NCBI GenBank assembly: GCA_947683425.1
Contig: CANTUQ010000083.1
Span: 3,127,001 to 3,191,000, forward strand
DNA length: 64,000 nucleotides
Origin: Excoecaria cochinchinensis
Lineage: Eukaryota > Streptophyta > Magnoliopsida > Malpighiales > Euphorbiaceae
Direction: 5' to 3'
Both the position numbers and the translations under genes were made by a program. Shown one piece after another: positions 23,496 to 36,148 of this stretch. The notes under the pieces are model-generated. The model searched no databases, was not told where the DNA came from, and was given only the letters and a program-made list of their open reading frames with translations. The first letter of the stretch is position 1, and each line of letters starts with the position of its first letter.

Positions 23496-25122
23496 TTTTT
23501 TAGAGGTATTCTTTTTAAAAATCAAAAGAAACCCTAATCAGTTTTAAATAGCTTTAGTATTAATTGACATGCAAAAAATAATAATTTTCTGATGATAAGA
23601 GAGCATGCGTACAAGAGATCTAAAGAATTAGGTTTTATTTTGTGAATCAAAAGTCTTTTTCTTTATTCTTTTTTAATACCTTTTTTGAAGATCATAAACA
23701 TTTTTCCGAAAGAAGAAACTAATTAGATAGATGTATGCACAGCCACTTATACAGTTAGGTGTAAGCTGCATATCAACACATATCTCTTACAGTTCTGGTG
23801 ATTTCTTGTATTCTTTGTTGTTATTATAGCTATACGTGCGACTTTTAGGTGTCGTATAATATAGGGAGGATAAAAGAAATATATTCAAATATCTATTACT
23901 ACAAATATATTCAAAAATGAAAAACAAAAAGAATTAATTAATGTTTTTATCGAGTTATATTTCCAACATCTTATTATCAGAAAGCAGATTAAGGGGGTTA
24001 GAATAGGGAATGCAAAGCAAGAAATAAGTGCATGTGTTATGATGTAGAGACTTAATTAGAAAATGCAGCTTTGATAGTTTTAGTTGTATAATAAGCTCTT
24101 TTAAAAAGTTTCAAGAAGGTATATAAAAGTGAAAGAAAAATAATCTAAATCATTAGTGCATTTTGAAGCTCTGAAAAAGTTAGATATATATACTAAATAT
24201 TTACATCTTCTTCAAAGATGGCATTTCAAAGCAAACATTTAATAAGAACGTACAACATTTCAAGGACTATAAACTAAATATGTTAGTAAGTAGCAACTGA
24301 AAAATAGGAGATTTTGTCTTTTTTTAATTATTTCAATTAAGGTAATGATTTGGTTTACGCCTGTGTTTCGTATGTATCAATATACATGCATACATAATGA
24401 CTGCTCTTTAGATTATAGTTTGAATTTAGAAATAAAAAAAAGGTTATTATAGTTTCTCTCTTTTTTTATTATTTTTTATTTTTATATTAATTCACATTTT
24501 CAACTCAAATTCGAATATGAGCTTATGAGAGCTTATCGTTTGGAAATTGTTTCAATACTACTTAGCTAAAACTCGTTGGTAGAAGAACTAATTAGAAATG
24601 AGTATTATTGTATTATGGGATAATTTAATTTTAAGTACCCTTTTATTACAAATTTCTCTATTAGGTCAAAGTGTACATGTAGGTAATAAGGTACTGCATT
24701 CTTTTATTTCATACTTTATCTTTAGGACCCTCAATCCTTTACTCTCCCTCGTCTACTCTTTCTAGATTTCTTTGCAACTCTTAAAAATATAAATTTCTCC
24801 CTCAAAAAAAAAAATTAAAAGAAAAGGCTTGACAAGGGCAAGATTCAGTTTTAATATGGAGAAATACAATTTTGTTGATGTGTGTTGTTCATAGCCATTG
24901 AATTCAACAACCAAATATACACAGCTGAAGTGAGCTAGGTAGTTAGAAGTTGGATGTTGATATATTTGGTATTTAGTTTAGTTATATTCGTACTATTTAT
25001 TTTCATTAAAAGGGCAAGAAAACCATAACCAAAAACCAAAAGAAAAAAAAAAGATAAAAATAGAAGAATATAATATATAGTTCTAAAAAAAAAAAAAATT
25101 GAAGGTCGAACAAGCGACGAAT
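23496..25122. other. Intron-like AT-rich stretch between the two conserved blocks of copy A
   Basis: No coding potential. By comparison with copy B it probably corresponds to one intron of about 1.6 kb. The same interval in copy B is about 1.4 kb once the gypsy insertion is removed. Confidence 0.35.
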
Positions 25123-25130
25123 GTGAGGTA

Positions 25131-25190
25131 TTAAGCAAGGGACTACTTATTTGACAAGGTCTTGCATGGAATTCAACACTCTTAACCCAA
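25131..25190 (+). ncRNA. Duplicated transcription unit copy A, second conserved block
   Basis: Contains AAGCAAGGGACTACTTATTT, then GACAAGGTCTTGCATGGAAT, then a CTCTTAAC tail. It aligns with 35971-36040 over about 47 bp (TTTGACA, TTGCATGGAA and CT-AAC are shared). The strand is taken from the order of the first block. A frame through it (25151-25333) is not conserved in copy B, which argues against protein coding. Confidence 0.35.
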
Positions 25191-26832
25191 ACCCGCGCCA
25201 CAGCTTCTCAAATGCTAAAGCTAAACGACACCAAGAGCTGCCGTATTGTTGTTACGTGCTTCTCAACAAGCCCTACAAATTAATCAATACTTATTTGACA
25301 AGGTACCAGCAAGTTTGCTTCTTAACTGTGTAATTAAAATAATACAGATTTAGTTTTGAACTTTTTTTAATTAAAAAATGCTTCTACCATTACTAAAATA
25401 ATTCACATTTATTCTTATTTATAATAGTAAAAGTAAATATAAATAATTTTATTAACGATAAATATGCAAAGATGGTCCATTTTATTTTTGCTATTACAAG
25501 GACATATATTAATAATAATAGAGACAAATGTGAGTTGATTTAGTAATGGTAAATTTTTTTTTTAACTAAATTTGTACTATCTCGCATAATTTAGAGCAAA
25601 TTTGGCCATTTTTCTTTTTATTTAGTTATGAATGCTTAGCATACATATTATATATAATTGGACTGAGAAAGAGAGGTCCTGCTGTTAATGAGTACAACGT
25701 TTTAATTACCATTGGCAGATGGACCCAACATTCAACTCCCTAGCTATAGCCATTTTTCTTGAGATAATATTATAGTAATATGCCTACCTAGATTCTGAAC
25801 AAATTGCAACCAAGTAATTCAGTTGACGATTTCTTTTATAGTTGGAGATGGGAGAAAAAAAGAAAAAAAGTTACGCAGACAGTTGATGAATGATTAGCAA
25901 AAATATTGATATGTAAAATGAAGGTGATGATATGTTTTATAACATTAATAATGTTACCTATATAATTTCAAGCCCTACATCAAATTAAATTGGAATCATA
26001 AATGTATGTACCTGTGCTGAAGTGAAAAATAAATTAATGACATTAGCCTAGTAAGGTAAGAATAAGTATTCCACTCTTAACAATTTCTATGTTGCAGTAC
26101 TTGTAATAAGGGAGCACTTTCATTTTCTGCAGATCTGTCTGGGCGAAAACTATCAATTAATTCGGTTAGTGAGGTTCGGACACTTAATTATGCATAAAAA
26201 CTTTGGTTAAAAAGCTGTTTTGGAATTACTACTACTACTACTACTATTATTATTATTATTATTATTATTATTTAATGCAATACAGAGTTTTAATCGTAGA
26301 GATATTTGAATACTAGTTAGAAGGTGCAAACTTGATGTAGACTAGAAGTTAAAATCTAACTTATAGATAATATTTGGCAACTAGAAAGCATTATAAGCTT
26401 TACCATTAAATAATCTTCAATGAACAATGAAATAAACCTTAGCTAAGCTATATAAAAAGTTCAATATTGCTGAGAAGTGAGAAAAGAGTTATCAATGAAT
26501 CTTCCATTCATTTTAATTTCAATATACATATGTTCGAACGATATAATTTTTATTTATTTATAGAGATCTAGAAAAATATTTATAGCAAATGAAGGAGAAC
26601 CAACTGAACAAATCAATATTATAGTTAGCAAATTAACACCATTCAGTTAATAAATCGTCTAAAAAATTAAATTTCTCTGATATGAAAAATTATAATACAG
26701 GGTAAAGATTATCAAAATTTGAGTATTTTAATTAAATTTATTGTAGTAAAAAAATGAATGCATACCTTTTTTTCTTTTTCTTTCATATTTTTAAAATTGG
26801 ACCAAAATTTTATTAATTGATTTTGTCATGAA

Positions 26833-26874
<42 letters not shown>

Positions 26875-27342
26875 GTATTAGCTACAAGCAACTTTGTGAT
26901 CAATTATATATGTGTATAAGATAACTGTAATTGACGAAAACCAATACTCTATATAAAATAAACAATAAAGCAAAAGCAAATGAATACTATAAATTTTCTT
27001 TTCCATCGGGAAGGAAGAAAACTTAAATTACAAAATATTAAGATTAGATATTATGTTATAGTTTTGTAATTGTTCATTCAAAACAAAATTCTACATTTTT
27101 TTTGAACAGCAAAAACAGTTTCTAAAAATTTACTTTAGCTTTCTAATTCATTATTTTTTCAAAACAAATAAAAAATCATTAGTAATATAAAAAGTACAAA
27201 TACAATTACAAAATTTTAAAATATATGAAATGCACAAAATTAATAAAATTACTATAATATATTTCTGAATTTTTTTAACAAAAATAGTGGATAATAATAA
27301 TAATGTTGCGGGCAATTTAGCTTTCACTAGAAAATTCAGTCA
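25191..27342. other. AT-rich non-coding stretch with microsatellites
   Basis: Holds a (TAC)n(TAT)n tract at 26229-26272 and (AT)n at about 26837-26870. No gene seen. Confidence 0.5.
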
Positions 27343-27359
27343 ATCTATAGAATACTACT

Positions 27360-27476
27360 TTTTTTTTTTTTTTGATAAGCCAAAGTATTTCAATTAAATT
27401 AGAAAGAGTACATAGTGACAAAACTGCCAAACAATCCACAAGAAACAAACAACCCAGCCAACAGCATAAAAAGGGC
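27360..27476 (-). mobile_element. 5'-truncated LINE tail with perfect 17-bp target duplication
   Basis: On the minus strand it reads GGCAGTTTTG...TTAATTGAAA...TTGGCTTATC followed by a run of about 15 A. This matches the last ~80 bp of the full-length LINE at 42012-51389 (GGCAGTTTTG...TTAATTGAATTTCATTGG). It is flanked by ATCTATAGAATACTACT at 27343-27359 and 27477-27493, the same duplication length as the full LINE. The innermost bases (27465-27476) are not LINE sequence but copy DNA found 30-40 bp downstream. Confidence 0.92.
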
Positions 27477-27493
27477 ATCTATAGAATACTACT

Positions 27494-30400
27494 AGACCAC
27501 TTTTCACATAAAAAGGGCATCTTTAATTCATGAAAGATCTCGGTTTGTTGATACAAAAACACAAAAAAAAAAAATCAAAAGAATCCAAAATTAAAAAAAA
27601 AAAAACAAGTAATTATTAGAAATTCATATCTATAACAATATGAAAATTATTCACATAAACTCTATGTGTTTTTTTTTTTGGTTTTCTCTAAAAATAATAA
27701 TAATAAAAAAGAAGAAATTATCAATAAAGTCTGCATCACTATATTTTGATTTTATAGAATTCAAAGATAAGGATATATATATTACTAAATATGTGTTTTT
27801 TAAAGCTTAATACACACGCTATATATGCTTTAAATGACATTTATGTCAGATACAAGGGCTTAAATTGAATGAAAATTGAATTTAATACATGGAACTACAT
27901 GTGAAAAAAAAGGGCAAATAAAAGGGATGGAATAAATGTGTGTATGTTTGTATATACATATACATGCATTCATATATACATACATATATAAATATATGTA
28001 TGCATGTATAAAAAAATTATTTTAGTGATTGATACTGATAATATTTTTACTTTTATATTTATATGCTTCTGATTCAATGATTTTTTTTTTCTACATAATT
28101 ATTTTTATTAATGCAGAATTTAATCCTTTTTTTAAAATATATAATGGATATTCAAGAAAAAAAATTTAAAAATGAAATTAAAATTAAAGTCAATAATTTA
28201 AAATTTTTTTATAATACATAAAATGATTGTATATTTGACCTAAGGACCTGTCTGACTCGAAAACCGAAGTGATCAGACCTGAAAATAATTCAAAATTAAA
28301 ACAACCCAGCCCATTTAACAGGTCAATGTAAAATCCATTTAAAAAAACTAAGTCATATTACTATGGATGAATATGAGCTGAATAACCATTACATAGCCTA
28401 TTTTTCAAGTTCAGTATATATTGAAGTCGATTTTTTAAAATCAAAGTTTAAGTACAATATATTAACAACCGGTTAACTGTTAAATATGGTTGATTAACTA
28501 TTAACCATTGGTTAAGCATGATAAAAAAAATTAAAATAAGCTTTACAGAATAATTTCAATCCATCAATTAAATAAAAATATAGATTCTCCAAATTTTAAA
28601 CATAAAATACAGGTCATTCAAATTTAATAATAATAAACTAAAATAAAATTTCATAAACACTAATTTATCAATCATTTACTTTCTAATATTAGGATATAAT
28701 ACAGATACATGTGAAAATTCCTCATATCCATATACATGTAATTAAAATTACACATGAGCTAGTTAACCGTTAACCAACCGGTTAGCCAAATATTTAAGTT
28801 TAAGTATAAGTCCAACTTCATTAAACATAATTTTCAAAATTAAAGTTCATGTTTACGTTCAATTGGACTGGTTAACTACTAATGTTGGATTGTATTTGAT
28901 TTTTTAAATTGATTTAATGGTTTTTTATATGTTTTCCAACCTTACATATTACAACTCTTTTATGCAAAATCTATTTTTTATTCTGTTTTTGTCTACAACT
29001 ATATTTTAATAGTCTATAAGAACTTAAAAATCTATAGTATTATAAAATTAGCTCAAAGTTGTCTTAATTTATTTGAGAGAAAAATTCTTTTAAATCTTAA
29101 ATCTTAGGACCATAATAATGATATATAATATATATGATTTAGATTATTCATAATTGTTGCATTTGATACTTAGAGATAAACATCATACAGAATAACATAT
29201 AAAAATAAATAAATTTATTGTTTATTATTTAATAAAAATAATTAATTTATAAAGATATAAAATTACAAATTTAACACGAAACAAAATTACCAATGCATTG
29301 ATGCAAAAACATCACACTTTTAAAGAAACACACTATCCTAGTATCTAAATATCACAAACTCTCCTTTTTTGATATGTACTTTTTACGTTTTAAAGTCAAG
29401 AAAAAGCATAAAAAAAAATATTAAATTATTAGCCAGAATACAAAATAGGAGATCAATGGCCTTAATTAAATTATTAGGAATTAAATTAGGCCAAAAAATT
29501 ATTAGGAATTAAAATGTAAATGAAAAAAAGAAAAGGGTTAAAAAGTAAAGACTCGTAACCTACACCTTCATTTCAGGAAAACAATGTATATAACATCAGA
29601 ATTTCATAACCGATTTAACTACCTTGCTTTTAATTTTTGTATATCCCATTCTTGTCTTCCCAGCCACAATTTCAATGGCTTTTATCCATACAGGAGACGA
29701 CCACATTATTATGGTCATTATAAGATTTAATGATCTGTTCTAGAATTTAGCAACTGCAACAATCTGGTCGCTAATGATTTATAAACAGTTATAATTATTG
29801 CTGTTGTCCATTTTTAACATCGGAATTTTAGCGGGAGTATAATGCACCAATTCTTTGGTGTATTGACACATAAGAGAAAGTTACAAAAACAGTTTTCTTA
29901 GCTGTTAATATACTATTGGCTTAAGAATTTTTTTTTTCTAGACTGAATGCATTGTATATCAATTTGATGTTAAAGTGACACATAGTAGAAAAAAGTTATA
30001 AAAATAATTTTTTTTCTAAATGTTAATATATCATTGATTTGGCGCACTACAATGTCCAATGTAGAAAAGTATTTTATATACATTTTATGTTTCAATGGAT
30101 GGAAGAAACACTTGATAAATAAGCCAAACTCAAATAATAATAATGATAATAAAAAAAGTATAAATCATTTTTTCCTTAACGTTTTCTTTGGATAATTTTT
30201 TTCTAACGTTTTGTTTTATCCAATTTTATCTATCAAAAACTGATTTTGTAATGTTTATATTTTTTTGGAAAACCGTTTGAGGGGGATAATGACATTCGAG
30301 ATGGAGTCACTTTATAACAACGTACACGTCATTAATAGATCCTACTCTCTACTAACTCATAGTTTGAAAATATTATTTTTTAATAATTTTTTTTTTTAAA

Positions 30401-30592
30401 ATAGTTATTTTACCCTAATTTTTTTTTCCACATACTCAAATTGAAAAAATAAAACTACTCATATTTAATTCACATTTAATATTCTGTTATATTTTAAAAG
30501 TAATTTATAAATTTCTGTAATATAGTTAAACAACCCCAAAGAAATCTCTAAATTAAACCTATTTTAATAATCTATTAGCTCAATTGAGCTTG
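27494..30592. other. AT-rich non-coding stretch with a possible hAT relic
   Basis: No gene recognised. Around 28460-28880 there are several AACCGGTTAACTGTTAA and ACTGGTTAACTA motifs like those at the ends of the hAT elements in this window, so a decayed hAT copy is possible; no clear termini were found. ATG/ATA-rich simple sequence occurs at about 27930-28010. Confidence 0.4.
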
Positions 30593-30892
30593 TTGGAGTC
30601 CAAGCTCACGTATTCGTGTAACGATTTGGCCATAAAAGGGAAGATTAGAAGTTGCACATGAGAGAAAGAAAAGAGATTAAGAGAGAGAAAGAGAGTATTA
30701 AGAGAAAAATGAGAATAAATTGTATTATTGAAGATATATAATTAGAAGAAAAGTACAAGTACTTTTGCAAGGATTAGGATACTTAGAACGAATAGCAAAA
30801 TTATCCACGTCAATTGTGAGGTGATGCGTGGTAGCATGCAATGAGTCAAAATCGAGATTGGTGAAAGGTAGAAGCAACATTAAAGGTGGATT
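30593..30892. other. Less AT-biased spacer, no gene recognised
   Basis: GAGA-rich at 30655-30710, then a moderately GC stretch. A minus-strand frame at 30725-30964 runs into the adjacent element and has no domain. Confidence 0.4.
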
Positions 30893-31417
30893 TAGAGGGT
30901 GTTTGGCATTGCTTTTGGAAGGCCAAAAAGCTGTTTTTCTAGTAAAAAGCTGATTATGGGACAAAAATAAGTATTTGGTAAATGCTGATTTTAGAAAAAT
31001 TAATTTTCTGAAAAGTGAAAAAATATGCTTTTTAGAGAAGCTGCAAATTGAAACTTTTCAGAAAAGCTGATTTTCAACTTTTAAGGTCAGCAGATTTAAT
31101 CTTTTTTTTAGACAAAAATATCTTTTATTTTATTTTATAATGACAAATAAGTGAAAATTATTATTATTATTTAGTGAGATTTTGAATATAATATATTAAA
31201 ATTTATATATATATATTATTTTTTATTTTTTTATTCTAAAAAGCTATTTTTAATTATATCATTTACCAAATAGTTGACCACCGTTTTTTATTTTATAAGT
31301 CATTTTAAATTTTATTTACCAAACAGTTATCTATTTTTCGATATACAGCTTTTTGAAATACAATTTTTTTCCAATAGAAAAAACTGTTTTCATAAGTTTT
31401 GTCAAACTGACCCTTAG
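30893..31417. mobile_element. Short inverted-repeat element (MITE-like), copy 1
   Basis: The ends are GGGTGTTTGGCATTGCTTTT and, inverted, GGGTCAGTTTGACAAAACTT. The interior is full of AAAAGCTGATTTTC / AAAACAGTTTTT palindromes. A second copy in opposite orientation is at 37557-38671: the TTTACCAAACAGTT and CAGCTTTTTGAAATACAA blocks are shared as complements. The superfamily is not certain because flanking target duplications are unclear. Confidence 0.6.
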
Positions 31418-32779
31418 TATACAGAAGACAGTTAGTACCAATTAGACAAGTTCAAATGAGCGATATGATTAGTGCTGCAAAATTTGTGGCAAATTATATA
31501 TGCAGCTATTATCTAATGGTGTACAAGATAAGAACGTGAAAGAGACACTTTTCGTCTACCTCTAAGACAGATTTTTCAGACTTCAGTTTTCTTATCTTTT
31601 CACACGATGGAATGGTGATTCTTGCTCTGATTGAGCGGATTTTTTAGTGACTTTTAACGACAGTTTTACTAATCTGTCACTAATCCAGTAAAAATTTCTT
31701 TGTTTTTGCTATGTCCTAAAACTCATTCTTTTCTTAGTTCGTGGTTTCATTTGACTGAGTTTTTGTGAGCTTGTTGGGGTATGCTTCATTCACTTTTTAA
31801 TTTTTACTTCACTTAAAGATCCAATTATAGTTAACTTTCCATTAAATTGAGTTAAGAAAAGTGAAAAGATTTTAATTATTCGTCATATAAAATACGATAC
31901 AAATCAAAATATGCACTTTTGGCTGTCTCTAATGAACATTATAGCAATAGATACCGGTCTTTGTGAATTGGGAAGTCTCGAATTTCAATCCATGCTCTTT
32001 ATTTCCCTCAATGAAAAAAATAAGATATTTGCAGTTTGGATAATTAGTTGCTATTGAGTTTATAACTATGTGGTATAAAAGAAAAGTCAAAGTGGTAGAT
32101 TACCTTTTCGATGTCATGTATATTTATATATAAATTCAAACTGCGTAGAATATGACTCGAAAGCATCTACCTCTATCTCTTTATCTCTCTCGCACACTCA
32201 CACATCAAAAAGGTGGTTAAAAAAGATAAGCATGCACCTTCACCAATAAGTCAAAACCATCACTCTGCAAAACTCATATCCAGCATATCCCATTCAATTA
32301 TAAATAAAGTATGACATTCAAATATATTTATAAATTATACTTATATCTCAACAATCTTAGCATTACCTATGGGGATAATGATTGGCCTCGTCTATCTTTT
32401 CTCAAAAAATATATAATTCACGAAAAAAAATTATAAACTATACTAATATTATTTGAATCAAGTGGTTCAATACTTATTTTTTTTAAAGATATCGAATACA
32501 AATTTTTGTCAAAATTTTACCCTTAGAGTACCAACCCAACTCGAACTAAGTAATGCCAATAATTATACGAAAAAAAACTCATAAAAAACTAAATTAATTA
32601 CAGTTATTTAGTTACGTAAAAAAATAATTAATTTCCATAACTGAGAAAATGTAATTGGTTCCATCCATTAATTGATTTTTTTTTCAATTAAGATAAAATT
32701 TTTTTAAAAAAGAAATATGTCAACAATCAAGGCCCACCGTCCAACATATTTATCTCTAAGATCAGGTTTAATCTAAGCA
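31418..32779. other. Non-coding spacer upstream of duplicated locus B
   Basis: No gene recognised. Composition becomes less AT-biased near 31480-31790. No repeat termini seen. Confidence 0.45.
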
Positions 32780-33020
32780 TATAAATCCAACACCACAATG
32801 GTTTTCAGCTCAAATTTATCTCTCTCTCCCCCTCTGTTTTTCTCTAATATTTCATAGCATATAAAGAAGAGGAGAGAAGGCAGTAGAAGGACAGATTCAT
32901 GGATGGATCTGATTCGATGAAGTGGCATGCAGGTGAGTTAGTTCCATGCTATTCCTGTCAAAATAGCATTCTTTCTACATATTAACCTTTCTCTCATTGT
33001 CTGTTCGCCCTTGAAAGTAT
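32780..33020 (+). ncRNA. Duplicated transcription unit copy B, first part
   Basis: A TATAAAT box (32780-32786, with a second TATAAAG at 32860) precedes a CT-rich leader and a purine-rich exon-like segment ending GGCATGCAG, with donor GTGAGTTAG at 32933. The exon contains ATGGATGGATCTGATTCG and could start a short peptide (MDGSDSMKWHAG) that would continue in a later exon. From the donor onward about 86 bp matches copy A at 23406-23491. The conserved part lies after the donor, so it is intronic or the whole unit is a non-coding RNA. Family not recognised. Confidence 0.35.
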
Positions 33021-33151
33021 GATGATTAGCACCTATTCAAGAAACCCTACTTAATTAAATTAGCCATAATAATGAATGATTTGAGAAAAAGCAAAACTGG
33101 GTTATGTTTTTCTTTGCATGTATTAATTAATTAAGTGCATGATATATATAA

Positions 33152-33189
<38 letters not shown>

Positions 33190-33709
33190 AAATATATATA
33201 TATGTATATGTTTTTTCCTTGTAAGATAATATTTGGGTATTAATATGGTGGATAGATCTGTAAAATGTACAGGTATTCAACTTATTCCAAAAATCAAATC
33301 GTTAATTAGAGGAATTAGCATGAAATTATAGGTTTTACCAAGCTGCAAAGTAATTTATATCCTTTTCGTATTATAACATATGCAGATATAAAATCTGCTA
33401 GTAGAAAACAAATATACATACATATATATATATATATACATGTATATATATATATAAGACATATGCAGATTCATAGAGAGATGTAAACTATTTGCAATTC
33501 ATGTATGATTTTATCTGCAAACTTAAACTTAAAATTTATTTAACCAACTAAATATTGTTCACTTTTAGGGTCAGTCATTATATTTTCGGACTATTTTAGT
33601 TTCTCTATATGATCATTAATTTATTTTTAGTTTACATATGAGTAAGTTCATCAGAATTTCCTTGTGCTATTTATGTCTTTTGGAGCTGATAATACCTATT
33701 ATTATTTGA
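33021..33709. other. Intron-like AT-rich stretch with mixed microsatellite
   Basis: Holds an (AT)n(GT)n(AT)n compound microsatellite at about 33143-33209 and a second TA-rich run at 33419-33457. No coding potential. Confidence 0.5.
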
Positions 33710-34030
33710 GTCTGACTACTTTTAGTCAAATGCCCATCTCCAAACAAAGGCTCAAGTTCAGTCACCTATCACCTCATGTGGGCGATTTGATCAGACTGAC
33801 AAAGACATATCTTGTTAAGTTCGCTGACACATCTGATTGGACTGACAAGGCCTCACTCTATCAAATCCATTGACAAACTCTACTGTCCATATTGTTTTGG
33901 TATACCTATCTTCAACACTTGAGTAGACCTACTTCTGGCACTAAATACGTCTATAAGTAGACTTCCAATATACACTATAAATAGTTCAAAATACACAATA
34001 GCTATGTATTGAATTCTTGAGATATTCTCT
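33710..34030 (+). repeat. 5' LTR of the deleted gypsy element, 3'-truncated
   Basis: Aligns with 34907-35245 through landmarks CTGACTACTTTTAGTCAAAT, GTAGACTTCCAATATACACT and ATAAATAGTTCAAAATACAC. Similarity stops near GAATTCTTGAG, where gypsy RT coding sequence begins. Confidence 0.75.
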
Positions 34031-34045
34031 CTCGAATTCCTTGAG

Positions 34046-34870
34046 TATGTTGATCCAAATCACCGTCCTATCAAGCAAAAACTGAGAAGATACACACCAG
34101 ACCTAAAGAAGTTCATCATTGAGGAAGTTGACCGGCTTTTAAATGCTGGGACTATCAGGCAAGTTAACTATCCTGATTGTCTCACAAATGTGGTCTTGGT
34201 AAAAAAGAAAACTGGAAAGCTCAGAATATGTGTTGATTTCACCAATCTCAATAAAGCTTGCCCAAAGGATAGCTATCCACTAACTAATATTGATCAGCTT
34301 GTGGACGCCACGTCTTGCCACGTGATCTACTCATTACTTGATGCATGTGTCAATTATCACCAAATCTTGATATGGCTGCTTGATCAAGAGAATATGAGCT
34401 TAATAATAGATGATGACACCTTTTGTTACAAGGTCACGCCGTTCAGATTAAAGAACCTTAGTGCAATATATCAACGATTGATGAACAAAATTTTTAAAGA
34501 TCAGATTGGCAAGAACTTGGAAGTTTATGTCGATGATATGAGAGTGAAGAGCAAAAGCCAAGAAGAACATGTTGCTAATTTGATTAAAGTCTTCGGTACT
34601 CTAAATCAATTTCAATTGAAGTTGAACCCAGAGAAATGTGCCTTCGGAGTACCGTCTAGGAAGTTTCTAGGCTTCATGGTATCCCGGAGGGGAATCGAGG
34701 CCAACCTAGAGAAGATCAAGACGATAATCGATATGCAGCCTCTGAATAGTGTCAAGGACATCCAAACACTGAATGGAAGAATCACAGCCTTGGAGAGGTT
34801 TATTTCCTCCTTAGCAAAATGTTCTACTCATTTCTTCAAAAAATTGAGGAAGAATGATGTCTTCACCTAA
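34046..34870 (+). pseudogene. Ty3/gypsy reverse transcriptase fragment
   Basis: The open frame reads EEVDRLLNAGTIRQVNYPD, NVVLVKKKTGKLRICVDFT, LNKACPKDSYPL, the first catalytic Asp region (SLLDACVNYHQI), YKVTPFRLKNLSAIYQRLMN, the active site YVDDMRVKS and KCAFGVPSRKFLGFMVSRRG. This is the palm and fingers of a gypsy RT in correct order, uninterrupted for about 275 codons. It ends at a TAA where a Trp would be expected at the start of the RNase H domain (FTW), and LTR sequence follows soon after. No gag, protease, integrase or complete RNase H remains. The upstream part of pol is missing at the junction with the 5' LTR. Confidence 0.92.
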
Positions 34871-34906
34871 GAAGAAAATTGCCATAAGGCATTTTATAAT
34901 ATCCAT

Positions 34907-35346
34907 TGTCATTTGGGCTTGACTACTTTTAGCCAAATGCCCATATCCAAACAAAAGCTCAACCCAATCGCCTATCATCTCATAGGTGATCTGATCGGAT
35001 TGACAAAGTCATGACCTGTCAAGTTCGCTGTCACGTTTGATCGAACTGACAAGACCTCACCCTGTCAAATCCACTGACACACTTCTAACACACTCTAATG
35101 TCTATATTATTTTGGTATACCTACCTTCAACACTTAAGCATACCTACTCGTGGCATTTGAGTACGTCTACAAGTAGACTTCCAATATACACTATAAATAA
35201 TTCAAAATACACAAGAGCCAAGTATTGAATTCTTGAAACCTTATCTCTTTAAAAACTTTGCTAACTTAACCTCACGCCTGATCCGACCAGACCCCTTTTA
35301 TTTGCAGACCTAGTTGTCTTGATGATCTGATCGGAATCTTACATCA
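34907..35346 (+). repeat. 3' LTR of the deleted gypsy element
   Basis: Starts TGTCATTTGGGCTTGACTAC and ends around GGAATCTTACATCA. It contains a TATAAATAA box and, downstream, ACTTTGCTAACTTAACCTC, a decayed gypsy LTR end signature. It is longer than the 5' copy. Confidence 0.7.
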
Positions 35347-35970
35347 AAGTCTCATTCATTTTTGATCTTTCAAAAGTTATTAGGAGCCATGAAAAAATTA
35401 TAGTAATTAAAGCTTTTCTAAAATATGAAAATATAGGTTTTTATTCTCTGAAAAAAAAAAATTGAACTACAGTTATAGATAGTACTGTCTTGTTCAACAT
35501 CTAAGAGCATGTCCAATGGTCCAATCTACCGCAAATAGAAGCTAGTTCTGTGCAGATTATTGATATATATGGCATATGTGCTTGTTATTGACGTTCAGAT
35601 TTATTAGGTTGTAATTTTTTTTTTTTTAAATAGTTAAGTGGAAGAGTTAATTTAATTCCGAGAAAAATAAAGTACACAAACTCCAAAAGTATGAATTTGA
35701 ATCCTATAGCAATGAGTTTCATTAAAATACTTAAATGCAATCTTAATTTTCTTTTCATGAATATCATACAAGCAAATGAAATTCTCATATTATAGTTCAC
35801 CATTGACAGGCTTAAGCAATACAATTTTTTTTGAACAATTTATATTTAAAGATTTGTAGTCAACATTAAATTGATTTTATGGAGTTTTGAAAAATCATGA
35901 AAAGGCATTAAATAGTAGGTAATTAGTAGTCAGAAGTGGAAATGAAAATAATTTAAAGGGCGGGCAGTCA
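35347..35970. other. Non-coding spacer within duplicated locus B
   Basis: AT-rich and without supportable coding potential. It would be the downstream part of the putative intron of locus B. Confidence 0.4.
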
Positions 35971-36040
35971 GTGAAAGCAAGGTATATGGGAAGGGAGTGC
36001 TGGTTTGACAGGCGATTGCATGGAACTGACGTCCCTAACG
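35971..36040 (+). ncRNA. Duplicated transcription unit copy B, second conserved block
   Basis: Reads AAGCAAGGTATATGGGAAGG, then GAGTGCTGGTTTGACAGGCG, then ATTGCATGGAACTGAC. It aligns with 25131-25190. The less biased composition continues to about 36170, where AAGCAAAG followed by GTAAGAG looks like a donor, so this may be an exon of about 200 bp including a (CT)n run. Protein coding is not supported because the frame is not conserved in copy A. Confidence 0.35.
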
Positions 36041-36110
36041 ATGGATTCCTTAACCGCAAAGACAATGCCACAGGCACTTCTAGGGTCCATCTCTATCCAG
36101 TTGCTTACTT

Positions 36111-36118
<8 letters not shown>

Positions 36119-36144
<26 letters not shown>
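36119..36144. repeat. (CT)n microsatellite
   Basis: Thirteen CT dinucleotides within the exon-like segment of locus B. Confidence 0.95.

Positions 36145-36148
<4 letters not shown>

Larger units (their letters stand above)
33710..35346 (+). mobile_element. Internally deleted Ty3/gypsy element
   Basis: Two direct repeats (33710 to about 34030 and 34907 to about 35346) enclose only a reverse-transcriptase fragment. The second repeat continues past the first into an AACTTTGCTAACTTAA...TTTGCAG tail, a form of the gypsy LTR end signature, so the first copy has lost its 3' end and joins internal sequence directly. The structure is an LTR element from which the rest of gag-pol was deleted. It lies in the interval between the two conserved blocks of duplicated locus B, so it inserted after the duplication. 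Outer boundaries are approximate and no target duplication was confirmed. Confidence 0.75.

Noticed and set aside
25151..25166. AAGGTCTTGCA, partly like the tasiARF target site of auxin response factor genes
   Set aside because: Only 11 bases match, the rest diverges and the paralogous block at 36.0 kb does not keep the match; no ARF coding sequence is nearby.
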